Positions 32,803 to 40,932 of a stretch of DNA of 64,000 bases are shown here, in pieces. This DNA comes from Brevundimonas sp. (GTDB lineage: Bacteria > Pseudomonadota > Alphaproteobacteria > Caulobacterales > Caulobacteraceae). A program made the position numbers and the translations under genes. The notes beneath the pieces are model-generated. The model did not search any database, had not been told where the DNA came from, and saw nothing but the letters and a program-made list of their open reading frames with translations. The number at the start of each line of letters is the position of its first letter. The first letter of the stretch is position 1. Where the stretch lies: contig NZ_JACVCG010000005.1 of NCBI RefSeq assembly GCF_016742135.1, positions 186,924 through 250,923 on the forward strand, given 5' to 3'.

Positions 32803-34242
32803 CTAGCCGCGCAGCTTGCGGGTCAGGGCCTCGACGTCGCGGGCGATCTGCTCGTCCGTGGCCAGCAGGCTGTCGATCTTGCGCACCCCGTGCAGCACGG
32901 TGGTGTGATCCCGCCCGCCGAAGCGCCGCCCGATGTCAGGGTAGGAGCGCGTCGTATGCTGCTTGCACAGATACATGGCGATCTGGCGCGGCCGGGCGAC
33001 CGAACGGGTGCGCCGCTCGCTCAGCAGATCGGCCTGCTTCAGATTGAAATGCTCGGATACCGTCTTCTGGATCTCGTCGACGGTGATGCGGCGCTCGGGC
33101 CCGCCGCGCAGGGCCGCGCCCAGCAGCTTTTGCGTATCCTCGACCGTCAGGGCCGACAGCCGCCCGCCGGACACGGCGGCCAGGGTGGTCACCGCGCCTT
33201 CCAGTTCGCGCATCGACCCCGGCGTCCGGTCCACCAGATGCTCCAGCACGGCATCGCCGATCACGCCGTCGACCACGCCGAGACGCGACAGGGCCTCCAG
33301 ACGGTTGCGGGCCACGGCCAGCTTCAGCGCCCGGTCGCCCGGCTCGATGGGACAGGTCAGGCCCGAGGCCATGTGTCCGCGCAGACGCGGCTCGATTTCG
33401 GCCAAGGCCAGCGGCGGCCGGTCGGCCGACAGCACCACCCGGCGCCCATCCTGGATCAGGGTGGTCAGGGTCGACAGCAGTTCCTCCTGGGTCGAGGTCT
33501 TGCCGCCGACGAATTGCACATCGTCGATCAGCAGCATGTCGGCATTGCGCAGACTGTCCTTGAAGGCGGCGGTCTGGCGGTCCTGCATGGCCTTGACGAA
33601 GGTCGACAGGAAGCGCTCGGCCGTCAGATAGACGACCCGGGCCTCGGGCCGCAGACGCTGGGCCTCCCAGGCGATGGCGTTCAACAGGTGGGTCTTGCCG
33701 AAGCCATAGGGCCCGCACAGGAACACCGGATTGAAATGGCCGTCGGCCCAGGCCGCGACCTGTTTGGCAATGGCCAGGGCAAAGGCATTGCCGTGCCCCT
33801 CGACAAAGCCGTCGAAGGTCAGGCGGTCCTGAAGTCCAGCCGCGCGCACCGCCCGCGGACCGTCGGCCACGGGACCGACCGTCGGGGCCGGCATGGGCTG
33901 GAATCCGGCCGAGGGCGCGGTGGCGGCAGGCGCGCCCTGAACCGCCGAAGCCGGCGGCACCGAGCCCATTTCGGCCCGGCACCGGACCTCCAGCCTGCGC
34001 GACAGGCCGTCCAGACCCAGCCACAGCTCATTGACGCGGCGCAGCACATTCTTGCGCACCCAGTCGCGGGCATAGGCGGTGGGCGTGACCAGGATCAGCT
34101 GACCTGCGCTATCCATCCGCACCGCCGAGGGCGCGATATAGGAGCTGAACGGTCCGTCGCCGATTTCCGAGCGCAGCCGAACGGCCGCCTCGGTCCAGAT
34201 CCGGTCCGGATCGGTCATCGTCGTCGTCTCGCGCGCCATCAT
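32803..34242 (-). CDS. dnaA: Chromosomal replication initiator DnaA
   Basis: DnaA binds and opens the origin and regulates cell-cycle genes. From the ATG at 34242, preceded by AGGGTGG, it has 479 residues; GTG at 34269 and ATGs at 34257 and 34218 are alternatives. Domain I is at the N-terminus (IWTEAAVRLRSEIGDGPFSSYI) and a variable Pro/Ala-rich domain II follows. The AAA+ domain has Walker A GPYGFGKTHLLNA near 176, Walker B LLIDDVQFVGGK near 235 and sensor VVLSADRPP near 273. Domain IV ends with the DNA-binding signature RRFGGRDHTTVLHGVRKI near 438. The W-A-D-G-H-F-N-P stretch closely matches Caulobacter DnaA. Confidence 0.96.
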   Translation of the reverse strand: MMARETTTMTDPDRIWTEAAVRLRSEIGDGPFSSYIAPSAVRMDSAGQLILVTPTAYARDWVRKNVLRRVNELWLGLDGLSRRLEVRCRAEMGSVPPASAVQGAPAATAPSAGFQPMPAPTVGPVADGPRAVRAAGLQDRLTFDGFVEGHGNAFALAIAKQVAAWADGHFNPVFLCGPYGFGKTHLLNAIAWEAQRLRPEARVVYLTAERFLSTFVKAMQDRQTAAFKDSLRNADMLLIDDVQFVGGKTSTQEELLSTLTTLIQDGRRVVLSADRPPLALAEIEPRLRGHMASGLTCPIEPGDRALKLAVARNRLEALSRLGVVDGVIGDAVLEHLVDRTPGSMRELEGAVTTLAAVSGGRLSALTVEDTQKLLGAALRGGPERRITVDEIQKTVSEHFNLKQADLLSERRTRSVARPRQIAMYLCKQHTTRSYPDIGRRFGGRDHTTVLHGVRKIDSLLATDEQIARDVEALTRKLRG

Positions 34243-34706
34243 TGTGCCACCCTGCATCCCGTGTCCCACTCTCCTGCATCGCCCCTCCGCCCCGAGTGCG
34301 CCCCAGACCCCGGGGACAGCCCTGACGTCCCTGAAAAGCGTGCGCTTTTCAGGCCTGGTCAGGCACTCGAACAGACATCTCCCGCCGACACGAAATCGCG
34401 TTCCGCGCCGCCTTCATCCGTGTTGGGATGGAAGTGCGATGGAGGTCCAAACTACTCCCGCGACCGGGAGCGTCAACGCTGATTCGCGACCCGAAACGCA
34501 GTTAAATTTGTTGACTCCGCTAAAGCCATTTCCGGCTTGAGAATTTGCCGATTTCGCCACCCGGGCGAGCACAGAATTCATTGCGAACGGTTATCTGCGG
34601 ACATGCAAACGGCGAGACAGGAACCCCCGTCTCGCCGTTGAAATTCATGGCTTTTCATATGACAGCCGCATGAAGGGCCGTCCGGGTGCCGCCGAAGCGG
34701 CCGTCG
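34243..34706. other. 464-bp gap between rpsT and dnaA; dnaA control region
   Basis: No protein gene is supported here. The left part is the likely dnaA promoter and 5' leader on the minus strand. It carries two GANTC sites, GATTC at 34481-34485 and GACTC at 34513-34517, which are CcrM-type methylation targets; in Caulobacter such methylation controls dnaA transcription. An AT-richer stretch (34495-34535) lies between and around them. Only one weak DnaA-box-like TTATCTGCG is seen (about 34591), so this does not look like a complete origin. The right part holds the rpsT terminator. Confidence 0.6.
34608..34639 (-). terminator. Intrinsic terminator of rpsT
   Basis: A perfect 11-bp stem, AACGGCGAGAC (34608-34618) with GTCTCGCCGTT (34629-34639), has a 10-base loop. 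On the minus strand it lies about 67 bp after the rpsT stop codon and ends in a short TTT run. Confidence 0.8.
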
Positions 34707-34976
34707 TCAGGCTGCAGAAATTTTCTTCAGCTGGGCGGCCAGACGCGACACCTTGCGCGAGCCCGTATTCTTGTGAACCACGCCCTTGGACACGGCGCGC
34801 ATCACCTCGGACTGGGCCTCGACGAAGGCGCTCTTGGCGGCGGTCGCGTCACCGGCCGTCACGGCTTCCTGGAACTTGCGCAGGAAGGTGCGGACGCGCG
34901 TGCGGCGCGCCTTGTTCACTTCGGTACGCGCCGCGATCTTGCGGATCGCCTTCTTGGCACCGGGGTTGTTGGCCAT
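34707..34976 (-). CDS. rpsT: 30S ribosomal protein S20
   Basis: S20 binds 16S rRNA early in assembly of the small subunit. The 89-residue, very basic protein begins [30 protein letters not shown] and contains [19 protein letters not shown] at the C-terminus, both diagnostic. It lies upstream of dnaA on the same strand, a neighbourhood conserved in Caulobacterales. Confidence 0.97.
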   Translation of the reverse strand: MANNPGAKKAIRKIAARTEVNKARRTRVRTFLRKFQEAVTAGDATAAKSAFVEAQSEVMRAVSKGVVHKNTGSRKVSRLAAQLKKISAA

Positions 34977-35069
34977 CAGTCAGAACCTTTGAACGGAAAG
35001 CGCCGCGGAACCGATCCACGGCGCAGAAATCTCAAGAGCGCGCGGCTATAGCGGAACAGAGCGCGGGGG

Positions 35070-36581
35070 TCAACGCGAGTCCGGTCCGGGATCGTGCCCG
35101 GTCTCCAGCCACTGCACGATCCGACCCGAAAGAGCCACATCCGCGGGCACGGGAGCCTCGAAACGCGCCCGGGGGGCGGGTCGGGCGGGGCGAATGTACT
35201 CGGTCAGCGGCGTGCGCGGCGGCCCCACGGGATCCCGGTCGGCGTCATAATAGGGGTTCTCGTCGAACATGCCCTGAAAGGCCGGATCGGTACGATAGTT
35301 TGGCAGCTTGGCCACGACCGCCTCGTCGCCCGCGATCTGCAGCAGCATCTCGTCCGCCTCGAGATCCAGCACGAAGCCGCCGCTTCCAGCCCCCACGATT
35401 GCCGCCATGTCCGAGGCCGCCAGCATGGTATTGGCCCCAAAGCACTGCACCACCTTGCTGTTGTTGACCATGGTGCGCCAGTCATTGGGATACAGCAGCT
35501 GCAACTGCGACACGTCCTGCCAGAAGCTCCACGTCTGCAGCCCATATCCGCGCAGCAGGGTCACGGCCTTCCGCAGTTCGTCAAACGGGCCCAGTTGCGC
35601 GGCCTCGTCAAGGACGAACAGGGTTGAACGGGCCGGGCGGGCACGCCGGCGCATAATGGCCGTCATCAGCGTCCCGACCCACAGCCGCAACAGCCGCCCG
35701 TGCGAGATCAGCATGTGTGGCGGCAAAACGATGAAGATCGACAGCGGGTCGCCCCGGATCACGCCGTCCAGCGAAAAGGTGGACTCCCCGGTCGCCTCGG
35801 CGATCAGCGGCCCGCGGATAAAGTCCACGCCCTCCTGGGCAAAGGCGACGATGCCGCCCAGGGTCTCGGCCGCCCCGATGGACATAAGGTCGGCCGTCGC
35901 CCGCGCTTCGGGGTGGCGCGATCCGGACAGCATGTGCATCACGGCTTGCGGGGAGCCGGCAGCCTCGTTCACAAGGGTGCGGACCCGGGCCAGCGTATGC
36001 TCGGACTTCGGCAGGTCGGTCAGCACATACAGGACCACCCCCACCAGCAACTGGCGAGCGCGGCTTTCCCAGAACAGGTCCTTCGATGAACCTGAAGCCC
36101 GCAGTAGCTGGTTGACCAGGGTGTGGGCATCATCCACTCCGGTCGGGCTTTCGGGATCGATCAGGTCCAGGGGGTTGAACCGTGCGGCCTCAAGACCCGT
36201 CAGGCCCATGGGATCCAGCACCACGACCTCATGGCCCATCTCACGCCGGCGTCGGGCGGTGATGGCGGCGTTCTCGCCCTTGGGGTCCACTACGATGACC
36301 GAGCCCGGGTACCGCAGCAGGGCGGGCACGATACAGCCCACGCCCTTGCCCGCGCCGGTCGGAGCCACGGTGATCAGATGGCCTTCGCCCTCCAGCAGGA
36401 TCGGATCGACGACATTGCCCGCAGCCCGGGGCTGCTGAACGCCAAAGCTGAAGCCGATCGGCTGGCGGCGATGATTGCGTTCAAGCGACCATCCGACCAG
36501 AACGCCCTCGCCCGGCAGGCTGTCGGGCAGCTTCAGGGGGGCCTGCCCCCCCGGAAAATCCGTCGCGGCATGAGAGGTCAT
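35070..36581 (-). CDS. VirD4/TraG-like coupling ATPase without membrane anchor (orphan T4CP-like)
   Basis: This 503-residue P-loop ATPase resembles the type IV secretion coupling proteins that bring DNA or protein substrates to a secretion channel. Visible motifs are Walker A APTGAGKGVGCIVPALL near 73, VVDPKGENAAITARRRR near 97, VVVLDPMG near 119, FNPLDLID near 134, Walker B TLFVLDEAAQLGPFDELRKAV near 320, and LLRGYGLQTWSFWQDVSQL near 343. The usual two N-terminal transmembrane helices are absent: the protein begins with a soluble Pro-rich segment. No relaxase, VirB-type pilus genes or insertion elements are nearby. It overlaps the upstream unknown gene by 4 nt, which is the best clue to a partner. 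Confidence 0.85.
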   Translation of the reverse strand: MTSHAATDFPGGQAPLKLPDSLPGEGVLVGWSLERNHRRQPIGFSFGVQQPRAAGNVVDPILLEGEGHLITVAPTGAGKGVGCIVPALLRYPGSVIVVDPKGENAAITARRRREMGHEVVVLDPMGLTGLEAARFNPLDLIDPESPTGVDDAHTLVNQLLRASGSSKDLFWESRARQLLVGVVLYVLTDLPKSEHTLARVRTLVNEAAGSPQAVMHMLSGSRHPEARATADLMSIGAAETLGGIVAFAQEGVDFIRGPLIAEATGESTFSLDGVIRGDPLSIFIVLPPHMLISHGRLLRLWVGTLMTAIMRRRARPARSTLFVLDEAAQLGPFDELRKAVTLLRGYGLQTWSFWQDVSQLQLLYPNDWRTMVNNSKVVQCFGANTMLAASDMAAIVGAGSGGFVLDLEADEMLLQIAGDEAVVAKLPNYRTDPAFQGMFDENPYYDADRDPVGPPRTPLTEYIRPARPAPRARFEAPVPADVALSGRIVQWLETGHDPGPDSR

Positions 36582-37273
36582 CGGGCGTCTCCCTGGCCGG
36601 TCACGGGCCGACGGTGGGCACCGTCAAAGATAAAGCCTGGCCCTGGATGATCCTCCATGACGACCTGGTCCTCTTCCATCGTGACCAGGCCGTTTCGCAG
36701 GACGGAAAAGGTCGAGCGGAACAGGGCGGCACCATACAGGACCACCGCGTCGTGCAGGCTGGTGTCGCCGTCCCCGGGGCGTGACCGGATCGGGTGCCCC
36801 AGCCCCTTGCCCGCGCCGCGCGGCTCTCCGCCCGTCAGCTCGGCCAGACGATCATCGCTCTCAACCAGGAAGAAGGCCCCCTCATCCCCCCGCACCGCGC
36901 TGGTGAAGAAGCGCAGATAGGCCTCGCGCTGGGCCTCGGTCTGCAGTTGGATTCCCCGGCGGTCGTTGATGTCGTGGATGATGTCCGACCGGCCATCCAG
37001 CAATTCGGCGCCAAAGGGGCCGTACAGGAAGCCCACCACCTGATCCCCTTCGCCGGTGCCGGTGATCAAAACCTCACAGGCGGCCCATCCGGGCCAGAAG
37101 GGCAGCAACGTCATGCGAAACTGCACCATACGTCCGCCGACCATGGTCTGCGGCAGAAACACGGGGCTCAGAACGAGATGTCGCCGAAGGTCCGCAGCCA
37201 GCGGATCGGGCGCTTCGCGCCAGTCCGCCTCGAACAGCGGTGGCACGGGCCAGGATACGGTAGTGTGTGCCAA
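36578..37273 (-). CDS. Unknown protein, partner of the T4CP-like ATPase
   Basis: This 231-residue protein has a probable TTG start at 37273, preceded by CGGGGGACGAC. It is the first gene of a two-gene operon with the VirD4-like ATPase (ATGA overlap at its end). There is no signal peptide or transmembrane helix; the composition is mixed alpha/beta with an acidic middle. Recognisable stretches are FLPQTMVGGRMVQFRMTLLP near 38 and VVGFLYGPFGAELL near 79, but I do not know a family. Its absence from secretion clusters suggests a dedicated cytoplasmic partner or adaptor. The start is uncertain. Confidence 0.65.
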   Translation of the reverse strand: MAHTTVSWPVPPLFEADWREAPDPLAADLRRHLVLSPVFLPQTMVGGRMVQFRMTLLPFWPGWAACEVLITGTGEGDQVVGFLYGPFGAELLDGRSDIIHDINDRRGIQLQTEAQREAYLRFFTSAVRGDEGAFFLVESDDRLAELTGGEPRGAGKGLGHPIRSRPGDGDTSLHDAVVLYGAALFRSTFSVLRNGLVTMEEDQVVMEDHPGPGFIFDGAHRRPVTGQGDAR

Positions 37274-37354
37274 GTCGTCCCCCGCAAGCTACTGTCAGGC
37301 TTGTGTAAGATGTTCAGGGGCAATTGTGAACGCTGTTTTCCCTGATCGGCCGCT

Positions 37355-38155
37355 CTAACGCCCCCTGAACGTCGGCTTCCGCTTCTCGACAAAGGCCGAC
37401 ATGCCTTCCTTCTGGTCCTCGAAGGCGAACAGGCTGTGGAACAGGCGGCGTTCGAACTGGACGCCCTGGGTCAGGGTCGTCTCCAGCGCGGCATTGACCA
37501 TCTCCTTGTTGGCCATGACCGCCAGCGGGCTCTGGGCGGCGATGCGGGCGGCGATCTTGCGGACCTCGTCCAGCAGGGTGTCGTGAGGGAAGACCCTGCT
37601 GGCCAGACCCGCGCGCTCGGCTTCCTCCGCGTCCATCATGCGGGCGGTCAGCACCATGTCCATGGCCTTGGACTTGCCGACCAGCCGGGTCAGGCGCTGC
37701 GAACCACCGATGCCGGGGGCCACCCCCAGATTGATCTCGGGCTGGCCGAACTTCGCCTTGTCCGAGGCCACGATGAAATCGCACAGCATGGCCAGCTCGC
37801 ACCCGCCGCCCAGGGCAAAGCCATTGACCGCCGCGATGATCGGCTTGCGGAAACGGGTGATCCGGTCATGGCCCAAGGCAAAGAAGTTGGCTGTATACAT
37901 CTGGGCATAGGTCTGGTCGGCCATCTCCTTGATGTCGGCACCCGCGGCGAACGCCTTGTCGCCCGAGCCGGTCAGGATCAGACAGCGGACAGTGTCGTCG
38001 TGCTCGACCGCATCCAGAAAGGCCGCCAGATCGCGAAACAGGGCCGAGTTGAGCGCATTCAGCGCCTCGGGCCGGTTCAGCGTCACCACCGCATAACCGT
38101 CGTCGTGGCGTTCGATCGCCAGGGTGTCATAGGTGTCGGCGGCAGCTGGGGTCAT
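37355..38155 (-). CDS. Enoyl-CoA hydratase
   Basis: This crotonase-family enzyme of 266 residues hydrates 2-enoyl-CoA in fatty acid beta-oxidation. It starts at the ATG at 38155 after AAGGAG. Signatures are VTLNRPEALNALNSAL near 25, the oxyanion-hole segment KAFAAGADIKEMAD near 66 and AVNGFALGGGCELAMLCDF near 103. Both catalytic glutamates of the hydratase are present (the Glu in GGCELAM and the later Glu in GQPEINLG near 137), which argues for true hydratase activity rather than another crotonase reaction. It neighbours dnaA-rpsT and mutM, as in Caulobacter. Confidence 0.93.
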   Translation of the reverse strand: MTPAAADTYDTLAIERHDDGYAVVTLNRPEALNALNSALFRDLAAFLDAVEHDDTVRCLILTGSGDKAFAAGADIKEMADQTYAQMYTANFFALGHDRITRFRKPIIAAVNGFALGGGCELAMLCDFIVASDKAKFGQPEINLGVAPGIGGSQRLTRLVGKSKAMDMVLTARMMDAEEAERAGLASRVFPHDTLLDEVRKIAARIAAQSPLAVMANKEMVNAALETTLTQGVQFERRLFHSLFAFEDQKEGMSAFVEKRKPTFRGR

Positions 38156-38197
38156 GGGGCGCTCCTTCTGAATTCGGGGCCTTCCTACCAAAGACCG

Positions 38198-38740
38198 TCA
38201 CTCCGGCGATAGCCCGACCATTGCGCCCAGCTTCAGAACCGTATTCCAGTTCCGTCCCGTGCCCATACCCAGCATCCGGGGCGTGGCCTTCTTGAAGATG
38301 CCGGACTGGCCCTGGCCGTTCGGGAACCAGAAATAGAGGACGTCTCCCACCGCCTCGACCCGCTCGCCGCCCTCGGCCAGCGCGCGACAGGCGTCAAGGG
38401 CACCGGCCTTGATCCCGGCCTTCATCACCATGGCCAGAACCTTGGCGGGCTCTGCCGAGGCTTCATCAGCAAAGGGATTGGCCGCGATCAGGCCCTGCCA
38501 GTCGGCGGGCGTGCGGACCATGACCGCGACCTTCAGGCCGAACCGGGCCTCCATGGCCGCCTCGACCTCACCCTCCAGCCGGGCGGGATCCCGGTCGCTC
38601 CCGACCACCAGATTGCCGCTGGCCAGAAGCGTGCGCGGATTGCCGAGACCCATCTCCGCCGCCATGGCCCGCTGTTCGGCCACGGGTGCCCGCACCCCGC
38701 CGGTGTTCATGCCGCGAAACAGGATGATGCGCTGGTCCAT
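38198..38740 (-). CDS. DUF1697 domain protein
   Basis: This 180-residue cytoplasmic protein matches the DUF1697 pattern: ILFRGMNTGG at the N-terminus (residues 5-14), LLASGNLVVGSD near 38, the central NPFADEASAEPAKVLAMVM, and the C-terminal GQSGIFKKATPRMLG then TGRNWNTVLKL. The function of the family is unknown. It begins 3 bp after the mutM stop, so the two are probably co-transcribed. Confidence 0.85.
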   Translation of the reverse strand: MDQRIILFRGMNTGGVRAPVAEQRAMAAEMGLGNPRTLLASGNLVVGSDRDPARLEGEVEAAMEARFGLKVAVMVRTPADWQGLIAANPFADEASAEPAKVLAMVMKAGIKAGALDACRALAEGGERVEAVGDVLYFWFPNGQGQSGIFKKATPRMLGMGTGRNWNTVLKLGAMVGLSPE

Positions 38741-38743
38741 ACG

Positions 38744-39607
38744 TTATCTCTTCTGACAGACCGGGCACCAGAAGGTCGAGCGGCCACCCTGCACCTGCCT
38801 GCGGATCACCGGGTGGTCGGCGTTGCGGCGGCAGGGCTGGCCTTCGCGGCCATAGACGTCGAACCGGTGCTGGAAATACCCCTGCCCGCCCTCGGCATTG
38901 GCAAAGTCCCGCAGGGTCGAGCCCCCGGCGGCGATGGCCTCGGCCAGCACATCGCGCACCGCCACCGTCAGCCGCTCCAGCCGCGCCTGTGACAGACTGC
39001 CGGCGGCGGCCACGGGCGAAATCCCCGCGCGCCACAGAGCCTCGCACACATAGATGTTGCCCAGCCCCGCCACATGGCGCTGGTCCAGCAGGGCCACCTT
39101 GACCGGCTGGGCACGGCCCTTGAACCGCGCCTTCAGATGATCGGCGGAAAAGCCATTGCCCATCGGCTCGGGTCCCAGACCGGCAAACCACGGATGGGCC
39201 TCGACCTCATCCGTCGGGATCAGGCCCATGAAGCCGAACCGGCGGGCATCGGCATAGCCCACGCGCGTGGCCGTTCCGTCTCGCGTGGCGCAGAGGCTGA
39301 GGTGTTCATGCGGCCCACGCACGGGCGCATCGGTCTCGAACTCGCCCAGCGGATCGCCGTCCAGGGTGAAACGCCCCGTCATGCCCAGATGGGTCACCCA
39401 GGTCTCGCCCGTCGACAATGGCATCAGCAGATATTTGGCCCGGCGTCCGGTCGACAGCACGCTCGCCCCCTCCAGCCGTTCCGCGAACCGCTCGGGAAAG
39501 GGAAAGCGCAGATCGGCGCGGTTCTGGCGCACGGTCGACAGGGTCGCGCCGGCCAGCACCGGCTCCAGACCCCGCCTGACGGTTTCGACCTCGGGAAGTT
39601 CGGGCAT
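38744..39607 (-). CDS. mutM: Formamidopyrimidine-DNA glycosylase MutM (Fpg), with altered zinc finger
   Basis: MutM removes 8-oxoguanine and other oxidised bases and nicks the DNA. The 287-residue protein starts MPELPEVETVRRGLEP, with the catalytic Pro2 and Glu3 exposed after Met removal. A lysine in the RRAKYLLMPL block and HLGMTGRF near 74 match the family, followed by the helix-two-turn-helix GLGNIYVCEALWRAGISP near 178. The C-terminal zinc finger normally has four cysteines. Here the last pair, Cys281 and Cys284 (FWCPVCQKR), is present, but the first part reads PCRRNADHP: Cys258 remains and its partner Cys is replaced, with a His three positions later. Glycosylase activity is likely retained if the His binds zinc. 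Confidence 0.95.
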   Translation of the reverse strand: MPELPEVETVRRGLEPVLAGATLSTVRQNRADLRFPFPERFAERLEGASVLSTGRRAKYLLMPLSTGETWVTHLGMTGRFTLDGDPLGEFETDAPVRGPHEHLSLCATRDGTATRVGYADARRFGFMGLIPTDEVEAHPWFAGLGPEPMGNGFSADHLKARFKGRAQPVKVALLDQRHVAGLGNIYVCEALWRAGISPVAAAGSLSQARLERLTVAVRDVLAEAIAAGGSTLRDFANAEGGQGYFQHRFDVYGREGQPCRRNADHPVIRRQVQGGRSTFWCPVCQKR

Positions 39608-39758
39608 GGAATCCGGCCTGGGGGATGACGGGCCGATCCCTAACAGACGGGCTCTGGCATGGGCACCCCGGAAAGCTCGACCCGTGGCCTTGCGCGTGTC
39701 GATCGGTCGCGCCCCGCTGATCGCTTGGCATGCCCGGAAGCGGTGCTATCTCTCGGCC

Positions 39759-40574
39759 ATGACCCTGCTCGAGCGCATCGATCCGACACGCACCTGGCCC
39801 GGACTTCTGGGTGCCGCAGGCGCGGGGCTGACCGCCCTGTTCGTGTTCCTCGAGCCCACGCCGACGCAGGTGCTGAGCCTGCCCGCGCTGATCGGCTTCT
39901 GGGGTGCGCACGTCTTCCTCTTCCTTGCGCTTGCCCAGGGATCGCAGGTCCTCATCTCCCGGCATATCGCCCCGAAGGCGAACCCCTGGGCCGCGATCGC
40001 GGCGGCGGGCGTCGTGGCGTCCGCCCTGCTGGCGCCGATGGCGCTGGTCCTCGACTATCTCATGGTCGGACCTCTTGATCCCGCCGAAGCGTCCGGTTGG
40101 ACCTGGGCCGGGCTGATCGAGGAATGGGCCAGCCTGGCACCCCCCGCGACCGTGGTCTGGCTGGGCCTGAACGCCGCGCGGTTCCTGAGACGGCCCGACC
40201 CGGAGCCCCAGTCGACGCCCCGGGGTACCGAGGCGCTGGCGGAGCCGGGGTTCATGCGGCGGCTTCCGCCGGGCCGACGCGGGCAGCTCATCGCCCTGAG
40301 CGCAGAGCTGCATTATCTGCGGGTCTATACGACCTCGGGCGAAAGCCTGATCCTGCAAGGCTTCGGCGAGGCTCTCGCGCAACTGGGCCCCCAGGCGGGT
40401 GTTCGCATCCATCGCTCCCACTGGATCGACCCGGCGTTCGTCGCCGAGGTGACGCGAGATCGTGGCCGCACGAGGGTCCGCCTGTCCAACGGTCTCGTTC
40501 TGCCGGTGGCGCGAAACCGGCGGGCCGAAGTAGCGGCCAATCTCGCGGCGGAGACCGGCCCCGCGCGGGCCTGA
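39759..40574 (+). CDS. Membrane-anchored LytTR-family transcriptional regulator
   Basis: This 271-residue protein starts at the ATG at 39759. It has four predicted transmembrane helices in residues 10-130 (GLLGAAGAGLTALFVFL, LIGFWGAHVFLFLALA, AAAGVVASALLAPMALVL, PPATVVWLGLNAARF), then a linker and a C-terminal LytTR DNA-binding domain (about 168-265: LIALSAELHYLRVYTTSGESLIL, GVRIHRSHWID, RVRLSNGLVLPVARNRR). There is no receiver domain, so it is probably a one-component membrane sensor. Directly after its stop codon lie four copies of a 9-mer close to the AlgR recognition sequence, in front of PAP2 and GT39 genes; these are probably its target. Confidence 0.88.
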   Translation: MTLLERIDPTRTWPGLLGAAGAGLTALFVFLEPTPTQVLSLPALIGFWGAHVFLFLALAQGSQVLISRHIAPKANPWAAIAAAGVVASALLAPMALVLDYLMVGPLDPAEASGWTWAGLIEEWASLAPPATVVWLGLNAARFLRRPDPEPQSTPRGTEALAEPGFMRRLPPGRRGQLIALSAELHYLRVYTTSGESLILQGFGEALAQLGPQAGVRIHRSHWIDPAFVAEVTRDRGRTRVRLSNGLVLPVARNRRAEVAANLAAETGPARA

Positions 40575-40666
40575 CCGTTCGTGAGATCGCGCGCGCCCTT
40601 CGTGCGCTGATCCGGTCCGACGGGCGGCGCTCCACGCCGCTCGTGCAGGCCCCGCGACCGTTCGTG
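40575..40666 (+). promoter_or_regulatory. Four phased AlgR/LytTR-like binding boxes
   Basis: Four direct 9-mers are visible: CCGTTCGTG (40575), CCCTTCGTG (40596), CCGCTCGTG (40637) and CCGTTCGTG (40658). Their starts are 21, 41 and 21 bp apart, so all lie on the same face of the helix. The known AlgR consensus is CCGTTCGTC, and LytTR regulators typically bind direct repeats about two helical turns apart. The last box ends 2 bp before a TTGACG hexamer (40669-40674) that could be a -35 element. The neighbouring LytTR gene is the obvious regulator. Confidence 0.72.
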
Positions 40667-40932
40667 CATTGACGTTGGTCGGGCGTCCCGGCGCTCCTTA
40701 GCAGTCCCCGCCGAACCGCAAGCCTCAGCCCGGACGGCAGACCAATGAGCTCCTGCACATGAGTTCGCGAGACGCGGACGCGCTGACCCCTGCCGCGCCG
40801 TCGGTCCGGCCCGGGACGACCTGCAATGGAACAGGCACAGAAACGACACCGGACGCTCATGGTTCGGTGACGCGCGTGCCGCACGAGTCAGGCATTCGCA
40901 TGCCCGGGGCGACGTCTGGTCCGGGAAAATCG
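40667..40932 (+). other. Leader region before the PAP2 gene
   Basis: This stretch may hold the promoter (TTGACG at 40669-40674, no clear -10) and a leader. Its right part is open in the PAP2 frame from an ATG at 40759, giving a possible 58-residue low-complexity N-terminal extension rich in Thr, Gly and Pro. No other gene is supported. Confidence 0.4.

Noticed and set aside
34243..34706. Chromosomal origin between rpsT and dnaA, or in the dnaA-dnaN gap
   Set aside because: Only one perfect DnaA box and a few weak ones are visible, with no AT-rich unwinding element plus clustered boxes. In Caulobacterales the origin is usually near hemE, not here.
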